A stretch of DNA of 64,000 bases from positions 223,501-287,500 of the forward strand of contig OZ026566.1 in assembly GCA_964020155.1 (NCBI GenBank). Direction: 5' to 3'. Made by a program: the position numbers and the translations under genes. The notes below the pieces were generated by a model that saw nothing but the letters and a program-made list of their open reading frames with translations, was not told the DNA's origin and made no database searches. This DNA is from Chondrilla cf. caribensis (lineage: Eukaryota > Porifera > Demospongiae > Chondrillida > Chondrillidae). Positions 46,601 through 58,981 of this stretch are shown piece by piece. The stretch's first letter is position 1; every line of letters begins with the position of its first letter.

Positions 46601-46848
46601 ACCTGACACGCCCCCTCTCCGATGAGCTATGTAAAAAGGTGCTTAGCGTTTTCTTCCCTATACTCTCCCATACATTGAAAAAATATTAAGCACCTCCGAA
46701 TGTAACTGGGGTTACAGGCCACCTATTGAGATGGGAATTGTTTCAGAAGTTAGTTCATGTCCCCACCTAGCTCTGTCTAAAATATCAACCTGACACGCCC
46801 CCTTTCCCATGCACTATGCAAAAAGGTGCTTAGCGTTTTCTTCCCTAT
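43691..46848 (+). repeat. Satellite A array, about 17 copies with a 370-bp dimer block
   Basis: 187-bp A monomers as in the 40-43 kb array. Around 44400-45370 a variant dimer of about 370 bp is duplicated: two 80-residue frames at 44682 and 45052 are almost identical. Marker variants are AGAAAGGTGCTTAGAAGTTC and TCTCCAATACATAGAAAC. Confidence 0.95.
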
Positions 46849-49800
46849 AAATTTACACACAAAGTATATATATTGGCACTAGGGGGAAATTTTGGTCGAC
46901 ATCAAAATACATGTTTTTTGCTATCAGAAGGTAGCCACTAGGTCCAGGAGTGTGTCTGTACATTCTGATTTGAGCTATGATGCATCACGTGCACACAGGA
47001 GAGGCCGTGGTGACAACTTAAAAAATTGACATTTTTTAGCTTGTCACCACGAGGCTTATAGCGCACTCAGGAAAATCAGAATGCTTACGAAATTGTGTTG
47101 GTGAGTTTGTTATGGACACTAGGTAGCCCATGGTGACCAGCAAAGAAATCTCAAATTGCTTAGGTGATCACCACAAGGCGTAATACAAATATATATGAAT
47201 CTACATACAAAGTACATATATTGGTAATAGGGGGAAATTTTAGTCAACATAAAAATGTATCTTTTTGCTATCAGAAGGTAGCTACTAGGTCCAGGAGTGT
47301 GTCTGTGCATTCGGATTAGAGCTATGATGCATCACGTGCACACAGGAGAGGCCGTGGTGACAACTCAAAAATTGACATTTTTTTGCTTGTCACCATGAGG
47401 CTTATAGCACACTCAGGACAATCAGAATGCTTACGAAATTGTGTTGGTGAGTTTGTCATGGACACTAGGTAGCCCATGGTGACCAGCAAAGAAATCTCAA
47501 ATTGCTTAGGTGATCACCACAAGGCGTAATACACTTATATATGAATCTACATACAAAGTACATATATTGGTAATAGGGGGAAATTTTAGTCGACATCAAA
47601 ATGCATCTTTTTGCTATCAGAAGGTAGCTACCAGGTCCAGGAGTGTGTCTGTGCATTCGGATTAGAGCTATGATGCATTACGTGCACACAGGAGAGGCCG
47701 TGGTGACAACTCAAAAAAATGACATTTTTTTGCTTGTCACCACGAAGCTTATAGCGCACTCAGGACAATCAGAATGCTTACGACATTGTGTTGGTGAGTT
47801 TGTCATGGACACTAGGTAGCCCATGGTGACCAGCAAAGAAATCTCAAATTGCTTAGGTGATCACCACAAGGCGTAATACACTTATATATGAATCTACATA
47901 CAAAGTACATATATTGGTAATAGGGGGAAATTTTAGTCGACATCAAAATGCATGTTTTTTGCTATCAGAAGGTAGCTACTAGGTCCAGGAGTGTGTCTGT
48001 GCATTCGGATTTGAGCTATGATGCATCATGTGCACACAGGAGAGGCCGTGGTGACAACTCAAAAAATTGACATTTTTTTGCTTGTCACCACGAAGCTTAT
48101 AGCGCACTCAGGACAATCAGAATGCTTACGACATTGTGTTGGTGAGTTTGTCATGGACACTAGGTAGCCCATGGTGACCAGCCAAGAAATCTCAAATTGC
48201 TTAGGTGATCACCACAAGGCGTAATACACTTATATATAAATCTACATACAAAGTAAATATATTGGTAATAGGGGGAAATTTTTGTAGACATAAAAATGCA
48301 TCTTTTTGCTATCAGAAGGTAGCTACTAGGTCCAGGAGTGTGTCTGTGCATTCGGATTAGAGCTATGATGCATCACGTGCACACAGGAGAGGCCGTGGTG
48401 ACAACTCAAAAAATTGACATTTTTTTGCTTGTCACCACGAGGCTTATAGCGCACTCAGGACAATCAGAATGCTTACGAAATTGTGTTGGTGAGTTTGTTA
48501 TGGACACTAGGTAGCCCATGGTGACCAGCAAAGAAATCTCAAATTGCTTAGGTGATCACCACAAGGCGTAATACACTTATATATGAATCTACATACAAAG
48601 TATATATATTGGTAATAGGGGGAAATTTTGGTCTGCATCAAAATGCATCTTTTTGCTATCAGAAGGTAGCTACCAGGTCCAGGAGTGTGTCTGTGCATTC
48701 GGATTAGAGCTATGATACATCACGTGCACACAGGTGAGGCCGTGGTGACAACTCAAAAAATTGACATTTTTTTGCTTGTCACCATGAGGCTTATAGCGCA
48801 CTCAGGACAATCAGAATGCTTACGAAATTGTGTTGGTGAGTTTGTTATGGACACTAGGTAGCCCATGGTGACCAGCAAAGAAATCTCAAATTGCTTAGGT
48901 GATCACCACAAGGCGTAATACACTTATATATGAATCTACATACAAAGTACATATATTGGTAATAGGGGGAAATTTTAGTCAACATCAAAATGCATCTTTT
49001 TGCTATCAGAAGGTAGCTACTAGGTCCAGGAGTGTGTCTGTGCATTCGTATTTGAGCTATGATGCATCACGTGCACACAGGAGAGGCCGTGGTGACAACT
49101 TAAAAAATTGACATTTTTTTGCTTGTCACCACGAAGCTTATAGCGCACTCAGGACAATCAGAATGCTTACGACATTGTGTTGGTGAGTTAGGCATGGATA
49201 CTAGGTAGCCCTTAGTGACCCATAAAGAAATCTCAAATTGCTTAGGTGATCACCACAAGGCGTAATACACTTATATATGAATCTACATACAAAGTACATA
49301 TATTGGTAATAGGGGGAAATTTTGGTCGACATCAAAATGCATGTTTTTTGCTATCAGAAGGTAGCTACTAGGTCCAGGAGTGTGTCTGTGCATTCGGATT
49401 TGAGCTATGATGCATCACGTGCACACAGGAGAGGCCGTGGTGACAACTCAAAAAAATGACATTTTTTTGCTTGTCACCACGAGGCTTATAGCGCACTCAG
49501 GACAATCAGAATGCTTACGAAATTGTGTTGGTGAGTTTGTCATGGACACTAGGTAGCCCATGGTGACCAGCAAAGAAATCTCAAATTGCTTAGGTTATCA
49601 CCACAACAAGTAATACACTTATATATGAATCTATATACAACGTATATATATTGGTAATAGGGGGAAATTTTGGTTGACATCAAAATGCATGTTTTTTGCT
49701 ATCAGAAGGTAGCTACCAGGTCCAGGAGTGTGTCTGTGCATTCGGATTTGAGCTATGATGCATTACGTGCACACAGGAGAGGCCGTGGTGACAACTCAAA

Positions 49801-52425
49801 AAAATGACATTTTTTTGCTTGTCACCACGAGGCTTATAGCGCACTCAGGACAATCAGAATGCTTACAAAATTGTGTTGGTGAGTTTGTCATGGACACTAG
49901 GTAGCCCTTAGTGACCAGCAAAGAAATCTCAAATTGCTTAGGTGATCACCACAAGGCGTAATACACTTATATATGAATCTACATACAAAGTATATATATT
50001 GGTAATAGGGGGAAATTTTAGTCGACATCAAAATGCATCTTTTTGTTATCAGAAGGTAGCTACTAGGTCCAGGAGTGTGTCTGTGCATTCGGATTAGAGC
50101 TATGATGCATCACGTGCACACAGGAGAGGCCGTGGTGACAACTCAAAAAAATGACATTTTTTTGCTTGTCACCACGAGGCTTATAGCGCACTCAGGACAA
50201 TCAGAATGCTTATGAAATTGTGTTGGTGAGTTTGTCATGGACACTAGGTAGCCCATGGTGACCAGCAAAGAAATCTCAAATTGCTTAGGTTATCACCACA
50301 ACAAGTAATACACTTATATATGAATCTATATACAACGTATATATATTGGTAATAGGGGGAAATTTTGGTTGACATCAAAATGCATGTTTTTTGCTATCAG
50401 AAGGTAGCTACCAGGTCCAGGAGTGTGTCTGTGCATTCGGATTTGAGCTATGATGCATTACGTGCACACAGGAGAGGCCGTGGTGACAACTCAAAAAAAT
50501 GACATTTTTTTGCTTGTCACCACGAGGCTTATAGCGCACTCAGGACAATCAGAATGCTTACAAAATTGTGTTGGTGAGTTTGTCATGGACACTAGGTAGC
50601 CCTTAGTGACCAGCAAAGAAATCTCAAATTGCTTAGGTGATCACCACAAGGCGTAATACACTTATATATGAATCTACATACAAAGTAAATATATTGGTAA
50701 TAGGGGGAAATTTTAGTCGACATCAAAATGCATCTTTTTGTTATCAGAAGGTAGCTACTAGGTCCAGGAGTGTGTCTGTGCATTCAGATTTGAGCTATAA
50801 TGCATCACGTGCACACAGGAGAGGCCGTGGTGACAACTCAAAAAATTGACATTTTTTTGCTTGTCACCACGAGGCTTATAGCGCACTCAGGACAATCAGA
50901 ATGCTTATGCAATTGTGTTGGTGAGTTTGTCATGGACACTAGGTAGCCCATGGTTACCAGCCAAGAAATCTCAAATTGCTTAGGTGATCACCACAAGACG
51001 TAATACACTTATATATGAATCTACATGCAAATTATATATATTGGCACTAGGGAGAAATTTTGGTCGACATCAAAATGCATCTTTTTGCTATCAGAAGGTA
51101 GCTACCAGGTCCAGGAGTGTGTCTGTGCATTCGGATTTGAGCTATGATGCATCACGTGCACACAGGAGAGGCCGTGGTGACAACTCAAAAAATTGACATT
51201 TTTTTGCTTGTCACCACGAGGCTTATAGCGCACTCAGGACAATCAGAATGCTTACAAAATTGTGTTGGTGAGTTTGTCATGGACACTAGGTAGCCCATGG
51301 TGACCAGCAAAGAAATCTCAAATTGCTTAGGTTATCACCACAAGGCGTAATACACTTATATATGAATCTACATGCAAATTATATATATTGGCACTAGGGA
51401 GAAATTTTGGTCGACATCAAAATGCATCTTTTTGCTATCAGAAGGTAGCTACCAGGACCAGGAGTGTGTCTGTGCATTCGGATTTGAGCTATGATGCATT
51501 ACGTGCACACAGGAGAGGCCGTGGTGACAACTCAAAAAATTGACATTTTTTGCTCGTCACCACGAGGCTTATAGCGCACTCAGGACAATCAGAATGCTAA
51601 CGAAATTGTGTTGGTGAGTTTGTTATGGACACTAGGTAGCCCATGGTGACCAGCCAAGAAATCTCAAATTGCTTAGGTGATCACCACAAGGCGTAATACA
51701 AATATATATGAAACTACATACAATGTACATATATTGGTAATAGGGGGAAATTTTGGTCGACATCAAAATGCATCTTTTTGCTATCAGAAGGTAGCTACTA
51801 GGTCCAGGAGTGTGTCTGTGCATTCGGATTTGAGCTATGATGCATCACGTGCACACAGGAGAGGCCGTGGTGACAACTTAAAAAATTGACATTTTTTTGT
51901 TTGTCACCATGAGGCTTATAGCGCACTCAGGACAATCAGAATGCTTACGACATTGTGTTGGTGAGTTTGTTATGGACACTAGGTAGCCCATGGTGACCAG
52001 CAAAGAAATCTCAAATTGCTTAGGTTATCACCACAAGGCGTAATACACTTATATATGAATCTACATACAAAGTATATATATTGGCACTAGGGGGAAACTT
52101 TCGTCGACATCAAAATGCATCTTTTTGCTATCAGAAGGTAGCTACTAGGTCCAGGAGTGTGTCTGTGCATTCGGATTTGAGCTATGATGCATTACGTGCA
52201 CACAGGAGAGGCCGTGGTGACAACTCAAAAAATTGACATTTTTTTGCTTGTCACCACGAGGCTTATAGCGCACTCAGGACAATCAGAATGCTTACAAAAT
52301 TGTGTTGGTGAGTTTGTCATGGACACTAGGTAGCCCATGGTGACCAGCAAAGAAATCTCAAATTGCTTAGGTGATCACCACAAGGCGTAATACACTTATA
52401 TATGAATCTACATACAAAGTATATC
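46849..52425 (+). repeat. Satellite B array, 347-bp monomer, about 16 copies
   Basis: Landmarks recur every 346-348 bp (for example at 47119, 47465, 48160, 48507 and 48854). Each monomer reads through GATCACCACAAGGCGTAATA, GGTAATAGGGGGAAATTTT, CTATCAGAAGGTAGCTAC, TCCAGGAGTGTGTCTGTGCA, ATGCATCACGTGCACACAGG, a hairpin CGTGGTGACAA...TTGTCACCACG, and ACACTAGGTAGCCCATGGTG. Copies are highly similar. The 63- and 70-residue frames recurring on either strand are not gene-like: no start context, shared length or sequence constraint stands out. Confidence 0.97.
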
Positions 52426-55400
52426 TCTCCTATACATTAAAATATTATTAAGCACCTCCGAATGTAACTGGGGTTAAAGGCCACCTATTGAGATGGGAAT
52501 TGTTTCAGAACCTAGTTCACGTCCCCAGCTAGCTCCGTTTAGAATATCAACCTGACACGCCCCCTCTCCCATGAGCTATGCAAAAAGGTACTTAGCGTTT
52601 TCTCTCCTATACATTAAAAAAATATTAAGCACCTCCGAATGTAACTGGGGTTAAAGGCCACCTATTGAGATGGGAATTGTTTCAGAACCTAGTTCACGTC
52701 CCCAGCTAGCTCCGTTTAGAATATCAACCTGACACGCCCCCTCTCCCATGAGCTATGTAAAAAGGTGCTTAGCGTTTTCTCTCCTATACTCTCCCATACA
52801 TTGAAAAAATATTAAGCACCTCCGAATGTAACTGGGGTTAAAGGCCACCTATTGAGATGAGAATTGTTTCAGAAGTTAGTTCATGTCCCCACCTAGCTCT
52901 GTCTAAAATATCAACCTGACATGCCCCCTCTCCCATGAGCTATGCAAAAAGGTGCTTAGCGTTTTCTCTCCTATACTCTCCCATACATTGAAATATTATT
53001 AAGCACCTCCGAATGTAACTGGGGTTAAAGGCCACCTATTGAGATGGGAATTGTTTCAGAACCTAGTTCACGTCCCCAGCTAGCTCCGTTTAGAATATCA
53101 ACCTGACATGCCCCCTCTCCCATGAGCTATGTAAAAAGGTGCTTAGCGTTTTCTCTCCTATACTCTCCCATACATTGAAAAAATATTAAGCACCTCCAAA
53201 TGTAACTGGGGTTACAGGCCACCTATTGAGATGGGAATTGTTTCAAAAGTTAGTTCATGTCCCCACCTAGCTCTGTCTAAAATATCAACCTGACATGCCC
53301 CCTCTCCCATGAGCTATGCAAAAAGGTGCTTAGCATTTTCTCTCCTATACTCTCCCATACATTGAAAAAATATTAAGCACCTCCGAATGTAACTGGGGTT
53401 AAAGGCCACCTATTGAGATGGGAATTGTTTCAGAAGTTAGTTCATGTCCCCAGCTAGCTCTGTCTAAAATATCAACCTGACATGCCCCCTCTCCCATGAG
53501 CTATGCAAAAAGGTGCTTAGCGTTTTCTCTCCTATACTCTCCCATACATTGAAATATTATTAAGCACCTCCGAATGTAACTGGGGTTACAGGCCACCTAT
53601 TGAGATGGGAATTGTTTCAGAAGTTAGTTCATGTCCCCACCTAGCTCTGTCTAAAATATCAACCTGACACGCCCCCTCTCCCATGAGCTATGCTAAAAGG
53701 TGCTTAGCGTTTTCTTCCCCATACTCTCCTATACATTGAAATATTATTAAGCACCTCCGAATGTAACTGGGGTTACAGGCCACCTATTGAGATGGGAATT
53801 GTTTCAGAAGTTAGTTCACGTCCCCAGCTAGCTCTGTCTAAAATATCAACCTGACACGCCCCCTCTCCCATGAGCTATGCAAAAAGGTGCTTAGCGTTTT
53901 CTTCCCCATACTCTCCTATACATTGAAATATTATTAAGCACCTCCGAATGTAACTGAGGTTAAAGGCCACCTATTGAGATGGGAATTGTTTCAGAAGTTA
54001 GTTCATGTCCCCACCTAGCTCTGTCTAAAATATCAACCTGACACGCCCCCTCTCCCATGAGCTATGCAAAAAGGTGCTTAGCGTTTTCTTCCCCATACTC
54101 TCCTATACATTGAAATATTATTAAGCACCTCCGAATGTAACTGGGGTTAAAGGCCACCTATTGAGATGGGAATTGTTTCAGAAGTTAGTTCATGTCCCCA
54201 CCTAGCTCTGTCTAAAATATCAACCTGACACGCCCCCTCTCCCATGAGCTATGCAAAAAGGTGCTTAGCGTTTTCTTCCCCATACTCTCCTATACATTGA
54301 AATATTATTAAGCACCTCCGAATGTAACTGGGGTTAAAGGCCACCTATTGAGATGGGAATTGTTTCAGAAGTTAGTTCATGTCCCCAGCTAGCTCTGTCT
54401 AAAATATCAACCTGACATGCCCCCTCTCCCATGAGCTATGCAAAAAGGTGCTTAGCGTTTTCTCTCCTATACTCTCCCATACATTGAAATATTATTAAGC
54501 ACCTCCGAATGTAACTGGGGTTAAAGGCCACCTATTGAGATGGGAATTGTTTCAGAACCTAGTTCACGTCCCCAGCTAGCTCCGTTTAGAATATCAACCT
54601 GACATGCCCCCTCTCCCATGAGCTATGCAAAAAGGTGCTTAGCGTTTTCTCTCCTATACTCTCCCATACATTGAAAAAATATTAAGCACCTCCAAATGTA
54701 ACTGGGGTTAAAGGCCACCTATTGAGATGGGAATTGTTTCACAAGTTAGTTCATGTCCCCACCTAGCTCTGTCTAAAATATCAACCTGACATGCCCCCTC
54801 TCCCATGAGCTATGCAAAAAGGTGCTTAGCATTTTCTCTCCTATACTCTCCCATACATTGAAAAAATATTAAGCACCTCCGAATGTAACTGGGGTTAAAG
54901 GCCACCTATTGAGATGGGAATTGTTTCAGAAGTTAGTTCATGTCCCCACCTAGCTCTGTCTAAAATATCAACCTGACATGCCCCCTCTCCCATGAGCTAT
55001 GCAAAAAGGTGCTTAGCGTTTTCTCTCCTATACTCTCCCATACATTGAAATATTATTAAGCACCTCCGAATGTAACTGGGGTTACAGGCCACCTATTGAG
55101 ATGGGAATTGTTTCAGAAGTTAGTTCATGTCCCCACCTAGCTCTGTCTAAAATATCAACCTGACACGCCCCCTCTCCCATGAGCTATGCAAAAAGGTGCT
55201 TAGCGTTTTCTTCCCCATACTCTCCTATACATTGAAATATTATTAAGCACCTCCGAATGTAACTGGGGTTACAGGCCACCTATTGAGATGGGAATTGTTT
55301 CAGAAGTTAGTTCACGTCCCCAGCTAGCTCTGTCTAAAATATCAACCTGACACGCCCCCTCTCCCATGAGCTATGCAAAAAGGTGCTTAGCGTTTTCTTC

Positions 55401-56170
55401 CCCATACTCTCCTATACATTGAAATATTATTAAGCACCTCCGAATGTAACTGGGGTTAAAGGCCACCTATTGAGATGGGAATTGTTTCAGAAGTTAGTTC
55501 ATGTCCCCAGCTAGCTCTGTCTAAAATATCAACCTGACATGCCCCCTCTCCCATGAGCTATGCAAAAAGGTGCTTAGCGTTTTCTCTCCTATACTCTCCC
55601 ATACATTGAAATATTATTAAGCACCTCCGAATGTAACTGGGGTTACAGGCCACCTATTGAGATGGGAATTGTTTCAGAACCTAGTTCACGTCCCCAGCTA
55701 GCTCCGTTTAGAATATCAACCTGACATGCCCCCTCTCCCATGAGCTATGCAAAAAGGTGCTTAGCGTTTTCTTACCTATACTCTCCCATACATTGAAAAA
55801 ATATTAAGCACCTCCAAATGTAACTGGGGTTACAGGCCACCTATTGAGATGGGAATTGTTTCAAAAGTTAGTTCATGTCCCCACCTAGCTCTGTCTAAAA
55901 TATCAACCTGACATGCCCCCTCTCCCATGAGCTATGCAAAAAGGTGCTTAGCATTTTCTCTCCTATACTCTCCCATACATTGAAATATTATTAAGCACCT
56001 CCGAATGTAACTGGGGTTACTGGCCACCTATTGAGATGAGAATTGTTTCAGAAGTTAGTTCACGTCCCCAGCTAGCTCTGTCTAAAATATCAACCTGACA
56101 CGCCCCCTTCCCCATGAGCTATGCAAAAAGGTGCTTAGCATTTTCTCTCCTATACTCTCCCATACATGTA
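52426..56170 (+). repeat. Satellite A array, about 20 copies with higher-order structure
   Basis: 187-bp monomers. A marked monomer (CACCTCCAAATGTAAC in place of CCGAATG) occurs at 53191, 54687 and 55809, separated by 1496 (8 x 187) and 1122 (6 x 187) bp. Each is preceded by a monomer carrying GCTCCGTTTAGAATATC. The same two-monomer signature occurs at 41.3-41.5 kb in the left A array. Confidence 0.97.
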
Positions 56171-56990
56171 CATTGAAATAATATAATCGCCTCCAAATGC
56201 ATCTAGGGTTATGGGCCACCTATTGAGGTTGGAATGGTTTCATGAGTTAGTTCACACCCCAAGCTAGGTCTGGCTCAAATATCATGTAGACACGCTTGCT
56301 ACCCCATGTGCTATGCAAAAAGATGCCTAGTGTCCTATACACTCACATACATTGAAAAAACATCAAGCACCTTTGAATGTAGAAATGGTTACGGGCCACA
56401 TACAGAGATGGGAATTGCGCGTGCTCCATAAGTTAGTTCACGTTCCCAGCTAGGTCTAACTAAAATATCAGGCTCACATGCCCCCTCCCCCATGAGCTCT
56501 GCAAAAAGGTGCTTAGCATATCAAGCGTGTCAGCTTGATATTTTAAAATGACTTAGCTGGGGATGTAAACTAACTCATGAAACAATTCCCATCTCTGTAG
56601 CTAACCTGTAACCCCAGCTACATTTGGAGGTGCTTGATATCTTTGTACGTATGGGAGTGAATAGGAGAAAGAAAGTGCTAAGCACCTTCCGTTATAGCTC
56701 ATGGGAGAGGGGCATGTCTGCCTAAATTTTGCACAGACCTATCCAATGGGATGAACTAAATTCTGAAACAACCCCAATCTCTGTACGTGGTCTGTAACCC
56801 CAGCTACATTTGTGGGTGCTTAATATTTTTTCAATGTATGGGAGTGAATGGGAGAAAATAATGCTAAGCACCTTCTGTTATAGCTCATGAGAGAGGAGTC
56901 CTGAACTACGTTCTGAAACACACCTCATCTATGTATATGTAAGTGGCCTGTAACCCCAGTTATTCGAGATGACCCTCAATATTAGCAGTG
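56171..56990. repeat. Diverged satellite A edge with orientation switch
   Basis: Two diverged forward A units are followed, from about 56520, by two to three reverse-orientation units (TAGCTCATGGGAGAGG near 56695, GTGCTTAATATTTTTTC near 56816). This mirrors the reverse-orientation left edge at 36.5-38.4 kb. Confidence 0.8.
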
Positions 56991-57398
56991 AGATAGAATA
57001 GGCAAAAAGGAACCATCTAGTGTAGCTCACGGCAAAGTGGGCATGTCAATCTGATTTTTGTTCTGGACATAGCTGGCAACTAGAACTAAATGTTGAAGCC
57101 CTCCCCACCTCCATACAAAGACTGCAACCCTCATTGCATAACACATATTAGATACGTGTAGTATATGTTGTCATCTACAATGCACATGCACATACATAAA
57201 GTAATTTTACATCTATATTATTTTATGATATTTGTATAGTGTGCTATGTATGTACAGTGATATTATTGTGTATGTGTATACAGTAGTGGAGTTGATCCAA
57301 ACTCAGATCCCAGTTCAAGAGCATGGGATTTGCTACGAATAATATTTAGAAATAATTTTATACAAACCAAAAATAATACAAATAAGGCTCTGTAAAAT
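56991..57398. other. Gene-free spacer
   Basis: AT-rich sequence between the satellite edge and the next minus-strand stop codon. I see no feature in it. Confidence 0.5.
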
Positions 57399-57799
57399 TT
57401 ATCCTTCATTCTCATTAATTATAAGCTCCTCCTCCACTGTTTGGTCCTGCTGAGCTGTTCCGGAGTACCAGTACAGACGTGGCATCTGGACATGTCTGGC
57501 CAGAAACCAGTATTGGAGGTATGGTATCAATAGACCTTTGCTTGAGTTCAACGAGTCTTGCCCAATGTCCCACAGGTCGTATTCCAGAAAACTCATTTTA
57601 ACTGTAAACATAGTCGATTGAAAGCATGCTTGAACAAACTGTAAACAAGCCAAGGTGTACACTGCTCAAATACCAGTAATACAAGAGAAGGAGCTTTCAA
57701 GACACAAATAGACACGGAGTTAAAGAGATAATTTTTCAGCTCTTGTACTAATTCTATGGCTAAATTTGGAGAATAAACACTTTCAATCATGGCTCTCAT
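57399..57799 (-). CDS. Short unrecognised protein, probably two exons
   Basis: The minus-strand start at 57799 (MRAMIESVYSPNLAIELVQE) is in one frame. A second frame, reading MSFLEYDLWDIGQDSL to YWYSGTAQQDQ and ending in an acidic EEELIINENEG, reaches the stop at 57399. Joining them needs a very short intron around 57620-57690 (candidate acceptor GTTTACAG); I could not fix the donor. Low-complexity codon bias is absent and the second frame looks coding. It is head-to-head with HEATR1 (88 bp between start codons), which fits the divergent-pair pattern of the window. No family recognised. Confidence 0.4.
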
Positions 57800-57887
57800 C
57801 AGTGAACCGTAAACTGTGCGTTGGGTCCGTTTTCAGCGTAACAGTGCCATAAACGGAGCAACGACACCACGTGGGCATAGAACGAAA

Positions 57888-58942
57888 ATGGCGACCAGTC
57901 TTGCACGTCAGCTCCAGCGTTTGGAATTACCGGGGCAGCCTTCCTTACAGCAGCTGGCATCCAAGAAACGTCCATCTTTTTTATTTGAAACTCGCGAAGC
58001 GGGCGATGTTGATACTGAGACCATTTTCCACTTGGCAAGTAACGGGCTAGAAGAACTTGTATCTATCGACGAGACATTCTCCGCGTTTCAAGACACTCTC
58101 TTCAATGAGACTTTCAAAGCATTTGAGAGAACACATGTAACAGAGGAAGAGGCTAAGAAGTTGGACCATGAGCTGGAGCGATTTCTACTCCTGGTTTCAC
58201 CATATTTCTTACTGAAGCCATCCCATAAGTGCCTCGAGTGGCTCGTGCGAGTTTTTCGCATTAATTCTTTCAATGTTGATCACGTGATGCAGTGTATTCT
58301 ACCGTATTATCAGACAAATCTTTTCGTGCGAATGCTTCAACTCCTCCCACTGAAAAGCCACACCTCTCCTTGGCATTGGCTACGTCCACTGCAAAAATCG
58401 GGGACGCCCCTGTCCCAGCAGGCCGTTATCAACCACTGCATCACAGACCACGCCTTCTTGGCATTTGTCTGTGAACTTGCAGGCAAGTCAGTGAAGCACA
58501 ACAAGCATCGACCAGGCTGCAGTCAGACTTCTGTGGCTCTCTACACCTCTGTGCTCGTTGGTGTATTGGAGGGAACGAAGAAGATTACCGAAGACCTTGT
58601 TACCCTCTTGTCCCCATATCTTAGAAAAGGGCTGAGATCAAAGAACAGTGATTTCTACTCTTCATCCCTCATTCTAGTCACCACACTCTCCAGTAGAGTC
58701 CTTCTAGTGGAAAGACTCGTGGAATCATTCATGGAAGGAATTGCAAAGGTACGCATGTGTGCAGATAGTCAGATAATACTGTGTAATCACATGTATAGTG
58801 TACATACTGCATGTACTTGTGTATAAGGACCACCTGTCTACACAGACCAGAGAACGTCAGTCCCAGGGGTGGTCACTATGCACAGGTTCTATGTGCTGTA
58901 GTTGAACACTGTGTATTGGTATGCAGTACTTGTCAGTTGTAC

Positions 58943-58981
<39 letters not shown>

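Noticed and set aside
47119..51889. Recurring 63- and 70-residue frames in the B array
   Set aside because: They follow the 347-bp monomer, lack a common intact frame in all copies, and have no recognisable protein features. Treated as satellite.
46849..52425. CRISPR-like interpretation of regular repeats
   Set aside because: Monomers are contiguous with no unique spacers, are far longer than CRISPR repeats, and the genome is eukaryotic.
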